64,000 nucleotides of DNA, taken from the NCBI RefSeq assembly GCF_024764775.1, contig NZ_JALIGC010000040.1, forward strand, positions 558,001 through 622,000. Direction: 5' to 3'. Origin of the DNA: Scandinavium manionii. Its GTDB lineage: Bacteria > Pseudomonadota > Gammaproteobacteria > Enterobacterales > Enterobacteriaceae. Within the stretch, counting starts at the first letter, position 1, and every line of letters starts with the position of its first letter. The position numbers and the translations under genes are program-made. The notes below the pieces were generated by a model. The model made no database searches, was not told the DNA's origin, and saw only the letters and a program-made list of their open reading frames with translations. Shown piece by piece: positions 17,286-24,574 of the stretch.

Positions 17286-17713
17286 GCGTTCTCTCCGAGC
17301 TTAAGCAGGCTCTGCTGCATGCTTTTCACGTTGTTGAGCACGTCAACGTTGGTCTCAAAATCACGGGACGCAGACATCATGTCCGCCATTTGTTCGACGA
17401 CATTGACGTCCGGATAAAAGACATAGCCATCCTTGTCTGCCAGCGGATGATGCGGCTCATAGCGACGTACTGCGCCACCGCTCTGCAACACATCCTGGAC
17501 GCGAACGCTGGCCCCATCGATATCGTGACGCTGATGATCGATGAGACTGTTGTTATAAACCGCCGCAAAAACAGGGCTACGGGCTTTATAAACCGCGTCC
17601 TCGCTTGTCGCCGGTGACTCTGCGTTCGCCAGGTTACTGGCGACGGTATTCAGACGCACGGTTTGCGCCGTCATGGCAGAGCCTGAAATCTGATAAATAT
17701 CAGCAAAAGACAT
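17282..17713 (-). CDS. lfgC: LfgC, proximal rod protein (FlgC family)
   Basis: 143 residues. The N-terminal rod motif is TVASNLANAESPATSEDAVYK, and the C-terminal part VVEQMADMMSASRDFETNVDV matches the FlgC D0 helix. It lies 2 bases after lfgB and shares ATGA with lfgD, so it is translated with its neighbours. Confidence 0.95.
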   Translation of the reverse strand: MSFADIYQISGSAMTAQTVRLNTVASNLANAESPATSEDAVYKARSPVFAAVYNNSLIDHQRHDIDGASVRVQDVLQSGGAVRRYEPHHPLADKDGYVFYPDVNVVEQMADMMSASRDFETNVDVLNNVKSMQQSLLKLGENA

Positions 17714-17715
17714 AC

Positions 17716-18063
17716 TTACTTCCCTTCTATCGCTGTTTTAAGTCCGCTTATCTGCATGTTCATGAACGCCAGACTGCTCTGGTAATCCATGCTGTTCTGA
17801 GAAAAGCGAGCCTGCTCGCTATTGAGATCAACCGTATTGCCATCCTCCGATGGCTGCATCGGCACCCGATATTTGACCGTCGGTGTCGAAACCACGTCTT
17901 GTTCACTTGCTCGTTGCATCTCAGCGGCAAAATCAATATCTTTAGATTTAAAATTCGGCGTATCGACGTTTGCCAGATCCGCAGTCAGTAACTCAGTCCT
18001 CGCAAGACGCAACTGAACTGCTTGAGCATGTACCCCGAACACCTGCTGAAAACTTATACCCAT
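17716..18063 (-). CDS. lfgB: LfgB, proximal rod protein (FlgB family)
   Basis: 115 residues. It has the rod-protein segment LLTADLANVDTPNFKSKDIDF and a C-terminal helix (MDYQSSLAFMNMQISGLKTAI). It is the first gene of the minus-strand operon lfgBCDEFGHIJKL-lafW and is divergent from lfgA. A strong sigma-54 promoter match lies 43-57 bases upstream of its start. Confidence 0.95.
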   Translation of the reverse strand: MGISFQQVFGVHAQAVQLRLARTELLTADLANVDTPNFKSKDIDFAAEMQRASEQDVVSTPTVKYRVPMQPSEDGNTVDLNSEQARFSQNSMDYQSSLAFMNMQISGLKTAIEGK

Positions 18064-18105
18064 CGTGTTTGATATCTCGTGAATAACCTTGCCTTTGGTT
18101 TATTA

Positions 18106-18120
18106 GCAATAATCATGCCA
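18106..18120 (-). promoter_or_regulatory. Sigma-54 promoter of the lfgB operon
   Basis: The minus strand reads TGGCATGATTATTGC, with GG and GC separated by exactly 10 bases (consensus TGGCAC-N5-TTGC). It faces lfgB and differs at a single base from the site before the FliB-like gene at 19826. LafK is the expected activator. Confidence 0.8.
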
Positions 18121-18151
18121 ATCTCATAAATCGTTAAGAGGTAAGGTTTTT

Positions 18152-18907
18152 ATGTTTTCTCATCGCTCCGGCGGGAAGGTTACTTTCCGCTGTCTGTGCG
18201 TCGCGTTCTTCGCATGTCTGTTTGTCGCCCCGGCACAGGCCACCGCGAAAGGTCCACGTGCGCAAATCAATGCCCTGGTCCTCAGCACGGCAGGAAAAGA
18301 CATTGATAAAATGGCCCAGAAAAAGGGCTGGAAGGACTACCACTACAAGCTGAATGTATTCATTCCTTCCTACGCCGCAACGGAAACGCCTTGTGGGTCG
18401 GCGCTCAAAGCCACCCGCTCTGGCGCAGAGCTCGTCTCGGTTAACCGCATCAGCTATGACGTGAGCTGTCCAGGCAGCCAGGGCTGGCATCTCAGCGTGC
18501 CCGTGCACGCCGATCTTTATGTCCCGGTAGTGATGGTGAACGGCGTCGTTGAGCGCGGTGAAGTTCTGGATGAGAGCCAACTGGTGTTGAAGAGCTACAA
18601 CATCAGCAATGCCCATGGCGACCTACTGACCCGCCTTGATCAGGTTCTGGGCCTGACCAGCAAACGGACCCTTAGGCCGGGTAAACCGGTGATCGCGTCA
18701 CAACTGGAGATGCCGGAACTGGTCAAACGCGACCAAAGCGTGATGCTGCAATCACAGTTGGGTGGGATAACCGCTCAGACGGCAGCGATAGCGATGAAAA
18801 ATGGCCGCAAAGGCGACACCATCAAAGTCCGTAACGAAAGCAGTCAACGGATCGTTAGCGCTATCGTCATCGATCAAGGGGTTGTGAAAACCCTGAATAG
18901 TGAGTGA
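18152..18907 (+). CDS. lfgA: LfgA, P-ring assembly chaperone (FlgA family)
   Basis: 251 residues with a signal peptide (about 1-33, CVAFFACLFVAPAQA). The C-terminal SAF-like part has the FlgA features RTLRPGKPVIASQLEMPELVK and GRKGDTIKVRNESSQRIVSA. It is the periplasmic chaperone for LfgI. It is divergent from lfgB; its own promoter lies in the 88-base gap but is not obvious. Confidence 0.94.
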   Translation: MFSHRSGGKVTFRCLCVAFFACLFVAPAQATAKGPRAQINALVLSTAGKDIDKMAQKKGWKDYHYKLNVFIPSYAATETPCGSALKATRSGAELVSVNRISYDVSCPGSQGWHLSVPVHADLYVPVVMVNGVVERGEVLDESQLVLKSYNISNAHGDLLTRLDQVLGLTSKRTLRPGKPVIASQLEMPELVKRDQSVMLQSQLGGITAQTAAIAMKNGRKGDTIKVRNESSQRIVSAIVIDQGVVKTLNSE

Positions 18908-19016
18908 CGGAAATATTTTTTCACTTCTGGGTTAAGTTTTCCTTCCCATCTGTCGCCTGTTTGTTTGTGAAGAGCGAGGCAGACGCCCCCGGATGGTTAA
19001 CAGGCTTGAGGTCAAA

Positions 19017-19301
19017 ATGAAGATTGCCCCGATGTCAGTAGAGAACACGGCCGCAGCAACGCAGTCAGGTTCCGGAACTAAATCGAAAAAAAACAATGAT
19101 GTGGCTACGGTTGCTCCCCAGCAATCTGCCGATGAGCTGACTCAAAGCTCGCTGCATTCTGCACAGGTTGCCCTGAACAATTCCCCACAGGATGACGTGG
19201 ATATGGACAGTGTTACCCAGATGCAGGCCGCGCTAGCTAACGGCAGCTTTACCGTCGATAACGATGAACTCGCAGCCTCAATGCTGAGTTTCTTCAATTA
19301 A
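19017..19301 (+). CDS. lfgM: LfgM, anti-sigma-28 factor (FlgM family)
   Basis: 94 residues from the ATG at 19017, which has GAGG at good distance; an in-frame ATG at 18993 has no such site. The sequence is polar and low in order, as FlgM proteins are, and ends in a helix segment (QMQAALANGSFTVDNDELAASMLSF) that matches the sigma-binding end. It should hold LafS back until the hook is finished. Confidence 0.85.
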   Translation: MKIAPMSVENTAAATQSGSGTKSKKNNDVATVAPQQSADELTQSSLHSAQVALNNSPQDDVDMDSVTQMQAALANGSFTVDNDELAASMLSFFN

Positions 19302-19316
19302 AGAGAGTTACCTGAA

Positions 19317-19745
19317 GTGAGTGACAAACTCGTCCTGGTGAAAGCATTACTGCGCGGCATCCGTCTCGATGAAGAGCAATACGGAAGCTTACGCCAACTG
19401 CTCGAACAGCAAAGACTGTGCATGATCCGTCGCGACTGCGATGAATTAGAACGCGTTAACCACAAAATAGAACAGCACTACGCTGAGCTGAGCGAACAGT
19501 CCAGGGCACGCAGAAATGCCCTCCAGGAGCTGGGATTAACCGCTGACCGGACCGGAATCGAGACCGTTTTTAGCTGGCTGCCCTCCCCGCAAAAAACGGC
19601 CGCGATGACCGCCTGGAAGCAGCTGGAAAATCAGGCCAGACGATGCAAATCCTATAATGAAAAAAACGGCGAGTTGCTGATTCGCCAACAGGAATTCGCA
19701 CAAACCTTTTTGGGTAACAAACCGGATTATCTCTACCATCCCTGA
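19317..19745 (+). CDS. lfgN: LfgN, FlgK/FlgL export chaperone (FlgN family)
   Basis: 142 residues, starting with GTG at 19317 and 15 bases after lfgM. It is an all-helical protein (LVLVKALLRGIRLDEEQYGSL; LEQQRLCMIRRDCDELERVN) of FlgN size and position. It would keep LfgK and LfgL soluble before export. Confidence 0.85.
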   Translation: MSDKLVLVKALLRGIRLDEEQYGSLRQLLEQQRLCMIRRDCDELERVNHKIEQHYAELSEQSRARRNALQELGLTADRTGIETVFSWLPSPQKTAAMTAWKQLENQARRCKSYNEKNGELLIRQQEFAQTFLGNKPDYLYHP

Positions 19746-19825
19746 TACACCTTCCTGAGGTGGAAGCCACGTTTCCGCCTCTGCCCCAGCTATTTTTAAC
19801 TCATTGAATAGTAGAACATTAAAAC

Positions 19826-19840
19826 TGGCATGAATATTGC
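19826..19840 (+). promoter_or_regulatory. Sigma-54 promoter of the FliB-like/glycosyltransferase unit
   Basis: TGGCATGAATATTGC, with GG-N10-GC spacing exact, lies 53 bases before the start at 19893. It matches the lfgB site (18106) at 14 of 15 bases. This ties the modification genes to the same LafK/sigma-54 control as the basal body. Confidence 0.8.
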
Positions 19841-19892
19841 GAGAGGTTTTCTATACCTCAATTCATAATGCCGGTTAGTTGCAGAGAACGTT

Positions 19893-20840
19893 ATGCCACA
19901 GATTGATTACCACCAACCCGAATTCGTTCGTCATTACCTGAGCCAGCCCGATGCCAACCCTGAGCAGGTTATCGCCCTGAACTGGTCACAGGAAACTCGC
20001 CTGAGTTTACCCCTGGACAGCACCGCCACCTGTGGCGCGCTGCTGCAAAAGCCGGATGCCTTTGTGCTGCACAGCGAGAAGCGCGACGCCAAGAATGCTG
20101 CCGACGCGCTGCCAGCCCGTGCACGCCTGCTCAACCAGGTCTCCTTCGATATTTTGACCCTGCATCCTCTGCCTGCGGATATTCGCTTATACGCCCTCGG
20201 CATTCTGCTCTCTTTCGCCGAAAAAAGTCCGGGCGAAAGCGACGAGACCCTCGCGCTGCTGGCCACGCTGCCGGAGAAAATGCGTGAGCATTTACAGCAG
20301 GGTGCGCTGCAAGCCCAGTTCGCGCAAATGCCGTCCGTGCCAGCCTTGCAGCGTAAGCTGATTTCCGGCCTCGCGGAGCAGGAATTTAACTGGGATCTAC
20401 TGCCAGAAAGCCAGCGTAAACAGGCACTTCCGCTGCAAATCAGCCTGCTGTCATTACAGGATGCAAACAGCGAAGCGCTGCTGCAACAGCAGCTGACCGA
20501 CCTGTGGGAAACCACCGCCTCGGCCAGTTTCGACACCCAGCCGTGGATGCTGGAAAACTACTTGCTGTATCGTCTCTATCACGACGTTTTCCCGTGCCAC
20601 GAACACGATTCTGCCCAGCAGCGTTATCTGCTGCTGAACGCCGATTACTTCATGCTGAAATCCCTTTTCAGCCTGTGGGTGATGGACGGCTCTGTCCTGA
20701 GCGAAGAAGAGATTGTTGCGCTGGTCGCGATGTTCGAACAGTGGCGCCACACGCCAGCGGCGCAGGATTACTACCGGCAGCTTCTGGCCTCCCCTGCTGG
20801 TGGTGCCCTGCTGAGCGCGTTCTCCCTGCTAGTCCGTTAA
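19893..20840 (+). CDS. FliB-like protein lacking the cysteine-rich methylase region
   Basis: 315 residues. The C-terminal half strongly recalls FliB, the flagellin lysine N-methylase of Salmonella: NYLLYRLYHDVFP and ADYFMLKSLFSLWVM with the following EEEIVALVAMFEQWRHTP. The N-terminus starts like FliB (PEFVRHY, residues 9-15) but jumps within about 20 residues to the part that in FliB follows the cysteines (ETRLSLPL, KPDAFVLHSEK). Thus about 80-90 residues with the CxxxCxxHCC-type cluster are missing and only two scattered cysteines remain. The frame is intact and has a clear sigma-54 promoter, so it does not look like a decaying gene. It may bind flagellin without methylating it. Homology is from my own recall of FliB and should be aligned. 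Confidence 0.62.
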   Translation: MPQIDYHQPEFVRHYLSQPDANPEQVIALNWSQETRLSLPLDSTATCGALLQKPDAFVLHSEKRDAKNAADALPARARLLNQVSFDILTLHPLPADIRLYALGILLSFAEKSPGESDETLALLATLPEKMREHLQQGALQAQFAQMPSVPALQRKLISGLAEQEFNWDLLPESQRKQALPLQISLLSLQDANSEALLQQQLTDLWETTASASFDTQPWMLENYLLYRLYHDVFPCHEHDSAQQRYLLLNADYFMLKSLFSLWVMDGSVLSEEEIVALVAMFEQWRHTPAAQDYYRQLLASPAGGALLSAFSLLVR

Positions 20841-20849
20841 CTTTCCCCA

Positions 20850-20874
20850 CCGGGGCGGATACGTTACGCCCCGG
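20850..20874 (+). promoter_or_regulatory. Intergenic hairpin between the FliB-like and transferase genes
   Basis: CCGGGGCG (20850-20857) and CGCCCCGG (20867-20874) form a perfect 8-bp stem with a 9-base loop in the 61-base gap. No T-run follows, so it is more likely an mRNA-stability or partial-attenuation element than a full terminator. Confidence 0.5.
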
Positions 20875-20901
20875 CGCTGTGAGCTTGATGAAAAACTGAA
20901 T

Positions 20902-23451
20902 ATGTCATTACCCCCGACCCCGAATAAAAACCCGTTATTGATGGTGAAAACCCTGGATTCCGGGCGTGAACTTCCGTTTGTCAGCGTGGTAACACCCACC
21001 TGGAATCGCGCCGCCTTTTTGCCGTATCTGTTATACATGTTCCGCTACCAGGACTATCCGGCCGACCGCCGGGAGTTGGTTATCCTTGATGACTCACCGC
21101 AGAGTAATGAGAAGATCATCCATGCGCTGACCCAGGGAAAGCCGGAGGCGTTTAATATTCGCTACGTCCATTCGCCAGAGCGCCTGGATTTAGGGCGCAA
21201 GCGCAACATGTTGAACGAGCTGGCGCAGGGGGAATACATCGTCTGTATGGATGACGATGATTACTATCCTCGCGATAAAATCGCCTACACCATCGGCATG
21301 ATGCAGCGTCACCGGGCGCTGATTTCGGGCTCCGATCAGATTGCCATCTGGTACAGCCACATTAACCGCATCTTTAAAACGCGCTCGTTTGGCGAAAATC
21401 ACATTCTCAACGGGACGTTCTGTTATCACCGCAACTACCTGAAAAAGCACCGCTATGAGGATGACTGCAACCTGGCGGAAGAAAAAGGCTTCACCAACAA
21501 CTTCACGGTGAAACCGCTGCAGCTGCCTGCCGAACGCACGATCCTGTGCATATCTCACAGCCAAAACACCTTTGATAAAGATTTTGTCCTCGGCAGTAGC
21601 CAGGCTCTGGAAACCACGCTGGATGAGTGGGTCAGTGACCCGATGCTCAAAACCTGGTATCACGGTTTGCATAATGCCGCACACGGGCAAAGCCTCGACT
21701 GGCGCCACGTCGATCAGTTTGTGGTTATCAATCTTGATAAGCGTGAAGACCGGTTGCAACACATGCGTAACGAGCTGAGCCTGCTCGGTGTCCCGGCGGA
21801 GAAAATCACCCGTATGAGCGCCGTAGAAGACAGACACGGCCAAAGCGGGCGTCGGCAATCGCACCTTCAGGCGTTACAGCTGGCGCAGGAGAAAGGCTGG
21901 AAAAACTACCTGCTGCTGGAAGATGACGCCGTCATGCTGAAGCAGGCAAAACACGTTCAGGCACTGAAAAAACTGCTGCATGCCTTACCGGTCCTGCCGT
22001 GGGAAGTGATTCTGCTGGGCGCCAGCGTTCAGACCGGCAGCGAGCTGAAGAGCTTTGATAATCTGGTGCGTGCCAGCAGCTGCGATCATATCTGCGCTTA
22101 TCTGGTGAACAGCCCTTCTTACGCCACGCTGCTGCGTCAAATGCAGGAAGATCTTTCGACCACCCTCGAAGAACAGTGGCAGCCGCTGCTTCGCCAGGGA
22201 AAATGGCTCGCCTTTTATCCGAGCATCGCCTACCAGAAACCTGGCCTCAGCGATATTACCGGCGAATACAGCGATATGACTCAGCACTATTTCAGCCGCC
22301 TGCCGCGTAATACCGATAGCATGACAAACGCCGCGCCGGTCGAAAAAATGCTCAACCAGACCATCGGCTTTTTCATGGAGTCGGCGTTCCATTATCAGGT
22401 GTATAAACCGATACTGGATGTGTTGCTGGCTCAAGGCTATCAGTGCGAGCTATTGATCAACGACCGGACACCAAAAGAATTTATTCACGAGATGCAGGAA
22501 TGCCTGTCATCGCTGGATACCCCTCAGCTACACGGTAGCCTGTTGTCGAAAGTGGCAGAACGTCGGCAGAAATATGGCTGCCTTGTCAGCCCATACTATT
22601 CGCCGGTGATAAACGGCCTGGCCGAGGTTCACGTTCGCGCCATGTACGGCCTGGCAAAAGAGGAATGGAACCACGCCTGGTGGAACACGTTCTATCAGCA
22701 CATTCTCTGCTACAGCCACCATTCACAGCAGGCGCTGAATATTAACGGCAGCGCAGTGCTCGTCGGTAATCCCCGCTTTGATGCCTGGCACAATCAGCAG
22801 TTCGAACAGGAACTCCCGGCGTCGCTCAGAATCGATCCGGCGAAACCAACGCTGCTGTATGCCCCGACCTACGGGGCGCTCAGCTCGATCCCACACTGGG
22901 TCGAGAAGCTACATAACCTGAGCCATCAGTACAATGTGATTACCAAGCTGCATCACGGCACGCTGTGCCGCGCGGAAGAAAAAACCTCACTGAGCCTGGT
23001 CAAACGGTATTTGAAACGTCATGTCAGCGAACATCAGCACACCCTGGCCCTGTTGGAAAAAGCGGATTTCGTGATAACAGACAACAGCGGCTTTATCTTC
23101 GACGCCATTCACGCCGGGAAGCGCACCATCCTGCTGAATTGGGAAGGTATGGACGACCTGTTAAAAGACGGGGCCAGCTATTCCACGGCCCACAGCGCAG
23201 ATCAAAAGATTCGGGAAATCTTGCCAGGTGCGGGAAATATCGAAACGCTGGTGTCTTTGCTGAAAGAGGAAACGCGCTGGTCTGAGGTGGATAAGGCAAT
23301 GCAGGAATGTCGGGAATATTATTGCGATGCTTTCCTGGATGGCCAGGCGGCAGCCCGTGCGGCGAAAGTGATAACCAACGCGCTTGAGCAATCATCGATG
23401 CCGGGAAATAACACGTTGTTAGCCAGCATCCAGAAGAAATTATTTAGCTAA
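20902..23451 (+). CDS. Three-domain GT2 - GT25 - TagF-like glycosyl/glycerophosphotransferase
   Basis: 849 residues with three enzymatic modules. (1) A GT2 fold at about 25-235: VSVVTPTWNR, VILDDS (60-65) and the metal-binding DDDD at 117-120. (2) A GT25 (LPS-type) fold at about 272-465: VVINLDKREDRLQHM and LLLEDDA (338-343). (3) A CDP-glycerol glycerophosphotransferase-like fold at about 485-835: LLYAPTYG (651-658), ITKLHHGT (680-687) and ADFVITDNSGFIFDAI followed by HAGKRTILL (721-745), the counterparts of the YAPT, KLHP and ITDYSS blocks of TagF. No signal peptide or membrane span, so it is cytoplasmic. It lies behind the FliB-like gene under a sigma-54 promoter, and CDP-glycerol could come from the TagD-like enzyme at 5900. 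The likely target is lateral flagellin before export, but the acceptor and sugars are unknown. Confidence 0.8.
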   Translation: MSLPPTPNKNPLLMVKTLDSGRELPFVSVVTPTWNRAAFLPYLLYMFRYQDYPADRRELVILDDSPQSNEKIIHALTQGKPEAFNIRYVHSPERLDLGRKRNMLNELAQGEYIVCMDDDDYYPRDKIAYTIGMMQRHRALISGSDQIAIWYSHINRIFKTRSFGENHILNGTFCYHRNYLKKHRYEDDCNLAEEKGFTNNFTVKPLQLPAERTILCISHSQNTFDKDFVLGSSQALETTLDEWVSDPMLKTWYHGLHNAAHGQSLDWRHVDQFVVINLDKREDRLQHMRNELSLLGVPAEKITRMSAVEDRHGQSGRRQSHLQALQLAQEKGWKNYLLLEDDAVMLKQAKHVQALKKLLHALPVLPWEVILLGASVQTGSELKSFDNLVRASSCDHICAYLVNSPSYATLLRQMQEDLSTTLEEQWQPLLRQGKWLAFYPSIAYQKPGLSDITGEYSDMTQHYFSRLPRNTDSMTNAAPVEKMLNQTIGFFMESAFHYQVYKPILDVLLAQGYQCELLINDRTPKEFIHEMQECLSSLDTPQLHGSLLSKVAERRQKYGCLVSPYYSPVINGLAEVHVRAMYGLAKEEWNHAWWNTFYQHILCYSHHSQQALNINGSAVLVGNPRFDAWHNQQFEQELPASLRIDPAKPTLLYAPTYGALSSIPHWVEKLHNLSHQYNVITKLHHGTLCRAEEKTSLSLVKRYLKRHVSEHQHTLALLEKADFVITDNSGFIFDAIHAGKRTILLNWEGMDDLLKDGASYSTAHSADQKIREILPGAGNIETLVSLLKEETRWSEVDKAMQECREYYCDAFLDGQAAARAAKVITNALEQSSMPGNNTLLASIQKKLFS

Positions 23452-23456
23452 AAAAA

Positions 23457-23484
23457 ACGCCCTTCAATGCAGATTGAAGGGCGT
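23457..23484. terminator. Bidirectional terminator between transferase and EAL gene
   Basis: ACGCCCTTCAAT (23457-23468) and ATTGAAGGGCGT (23473-23484) form a perfect 12-bp stem with loop GCAG. An A-run precedes it and a T-rich stretch follows, so it can end transcription from both convergent genes. Confidence 0.9.
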
Positions 23485-23489
23485 TATTA

Positions 23490-24308
23490 TTACACGTCGG
23501 TTTCGCTATTGTCGTCTACGTCTGGCTCGAAGCTTTCGTCATCCGAATATTTTTCGAGGAACATCTCTTTCGTTATCGGCCGTGAGAATAAATATCCCTG
23601 TCCCAGCGACACATTCTCTTTCAGCAGGAATGAAACCTGCTGTAAAGTCTCAATCCCTTCCGCAATCACTTTTATATTATGACGGTGAGCCTCAAGAATA
23701 ATTTCCCGGGTTTCGTTCAGGCGGCTTTTCGCCATCAAACGGCGGTCCAGCTTAATATAGTCAGCTTGCCATGCATTATTTTTAAGCTCGAGCATTAACA
23801 GACTATAAATATCCCCCCAGGCAATCGTAAAACCACTCTCCCGGAGTGCTTTCAGATTAGTAATCATCTGCTGGGTCAGAATGGCATCTTCACCCGTTAT
23901 CTCCAGAATAATCTGTGGCGGAGAAATGGAGTAACGCGCCGCCTGCGCAATCACCAGCTCAGAATAGTCAGCCCGCAACAACTCCGTTTTAGAGATATTG
24001 ATGTTATAGAGCCTGTCGTCATCGGTCTCAGGGAAGTAGCGGTTGATGTATTCGAATGACTCGTTGACCAGATAGTGCCCGAGATTAACGATGCCGGTAC
24101 CATGGCGCTCAAGGCTCGCGATAAACCGGAACGGAAGAATGGTTTCCCGCAGGTATTGCCCGCGAATGAGGATTTCTCCGCCGGTACATTTGAACAACGA
24201 GAGATCAAACAGCGGCTGGAACCAGATATCAACAGGGAAAGGTTTTTGATTGTTAGATATTCGCTTGATTATGATGTCAGATATTACTTTTTCGCGGGAT
24301 TCGTTCAT
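23490..24308 (-). CDS. Degenerate EAL-domain protein
   Basis: 272 residues, a single EAL-type domain. Key positions depart from active c-di-GMP phosphodiesterases: the EAL box reads EIL (45-47, GGEILIRG), the DDFGTGYSS loop reads AWGDIYSLL, and ELTE is EITGED; IAEGIET and the QGYLFSRPI end are kept. This pattern suggests a regulatory, possibly inactive EAL protein, as YdiV is for FlhDC. It faces the modification genes across a shared terminator at the edge of the flagellar block, which makes a role in flagellar control plausible but unproven. Confidence 0.8.
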   Translation of the reverse strand: MNESREKVISDIIIKRISNNQKPFPVDIWFQPLFDLSLFKCTGGEILIRGQYLRETILPFRFIASLERHGTGIVNLGHYLVNESFEYINRYFPETDDDRLYNINISKTELLRADYSELVIAQAARYSISPPQIILEITGEDAILTQQMITNLKALRESGFTIAWGDIYSLLMLELKNNAWQADYIKLDRRLMAKSRLNETREIILEAHRHNIKVIAEGIETLQQVSFLLKENVSLGQGYLFSRPITKEMFLEKYSDDESFEPDVDDNSETDV

Positions 24309-24538
24309 TATATGAGATTTCGCTGCGGGAATATTCTTAGTATTGAAAGATAGTTTGATAATAATGAAATACTAAACTGAACGTCATGGGAGCGCAAGTT
24401 TTTAACACAGGGAAAATGTAAGCGAATTAAGGTGGATATATTTCGCTATCGATAACTTTTATTTTAAATAAAGTTTACTGATAACAATCGTTGACATTAA
24501 GACGGTCTAAAGAAGAGGAAGGGGAACAATATGCGGTA

Positions 24539-24564
24539 AGACGTCCCGATAATTCGGGACGTCT
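24539..24564. terminator. Hairpin after the AI-2E family gene
   Basis: AGACGTCCCGA (24539-24549) and TCGGGACGTCT (24554-24564) form a perfect 11-bp stem just past the stop of the minus-strand permease gene. The T-run is weak. Confidence 0.6.
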
Positions 24565-24574
24565 GGATAATCAA

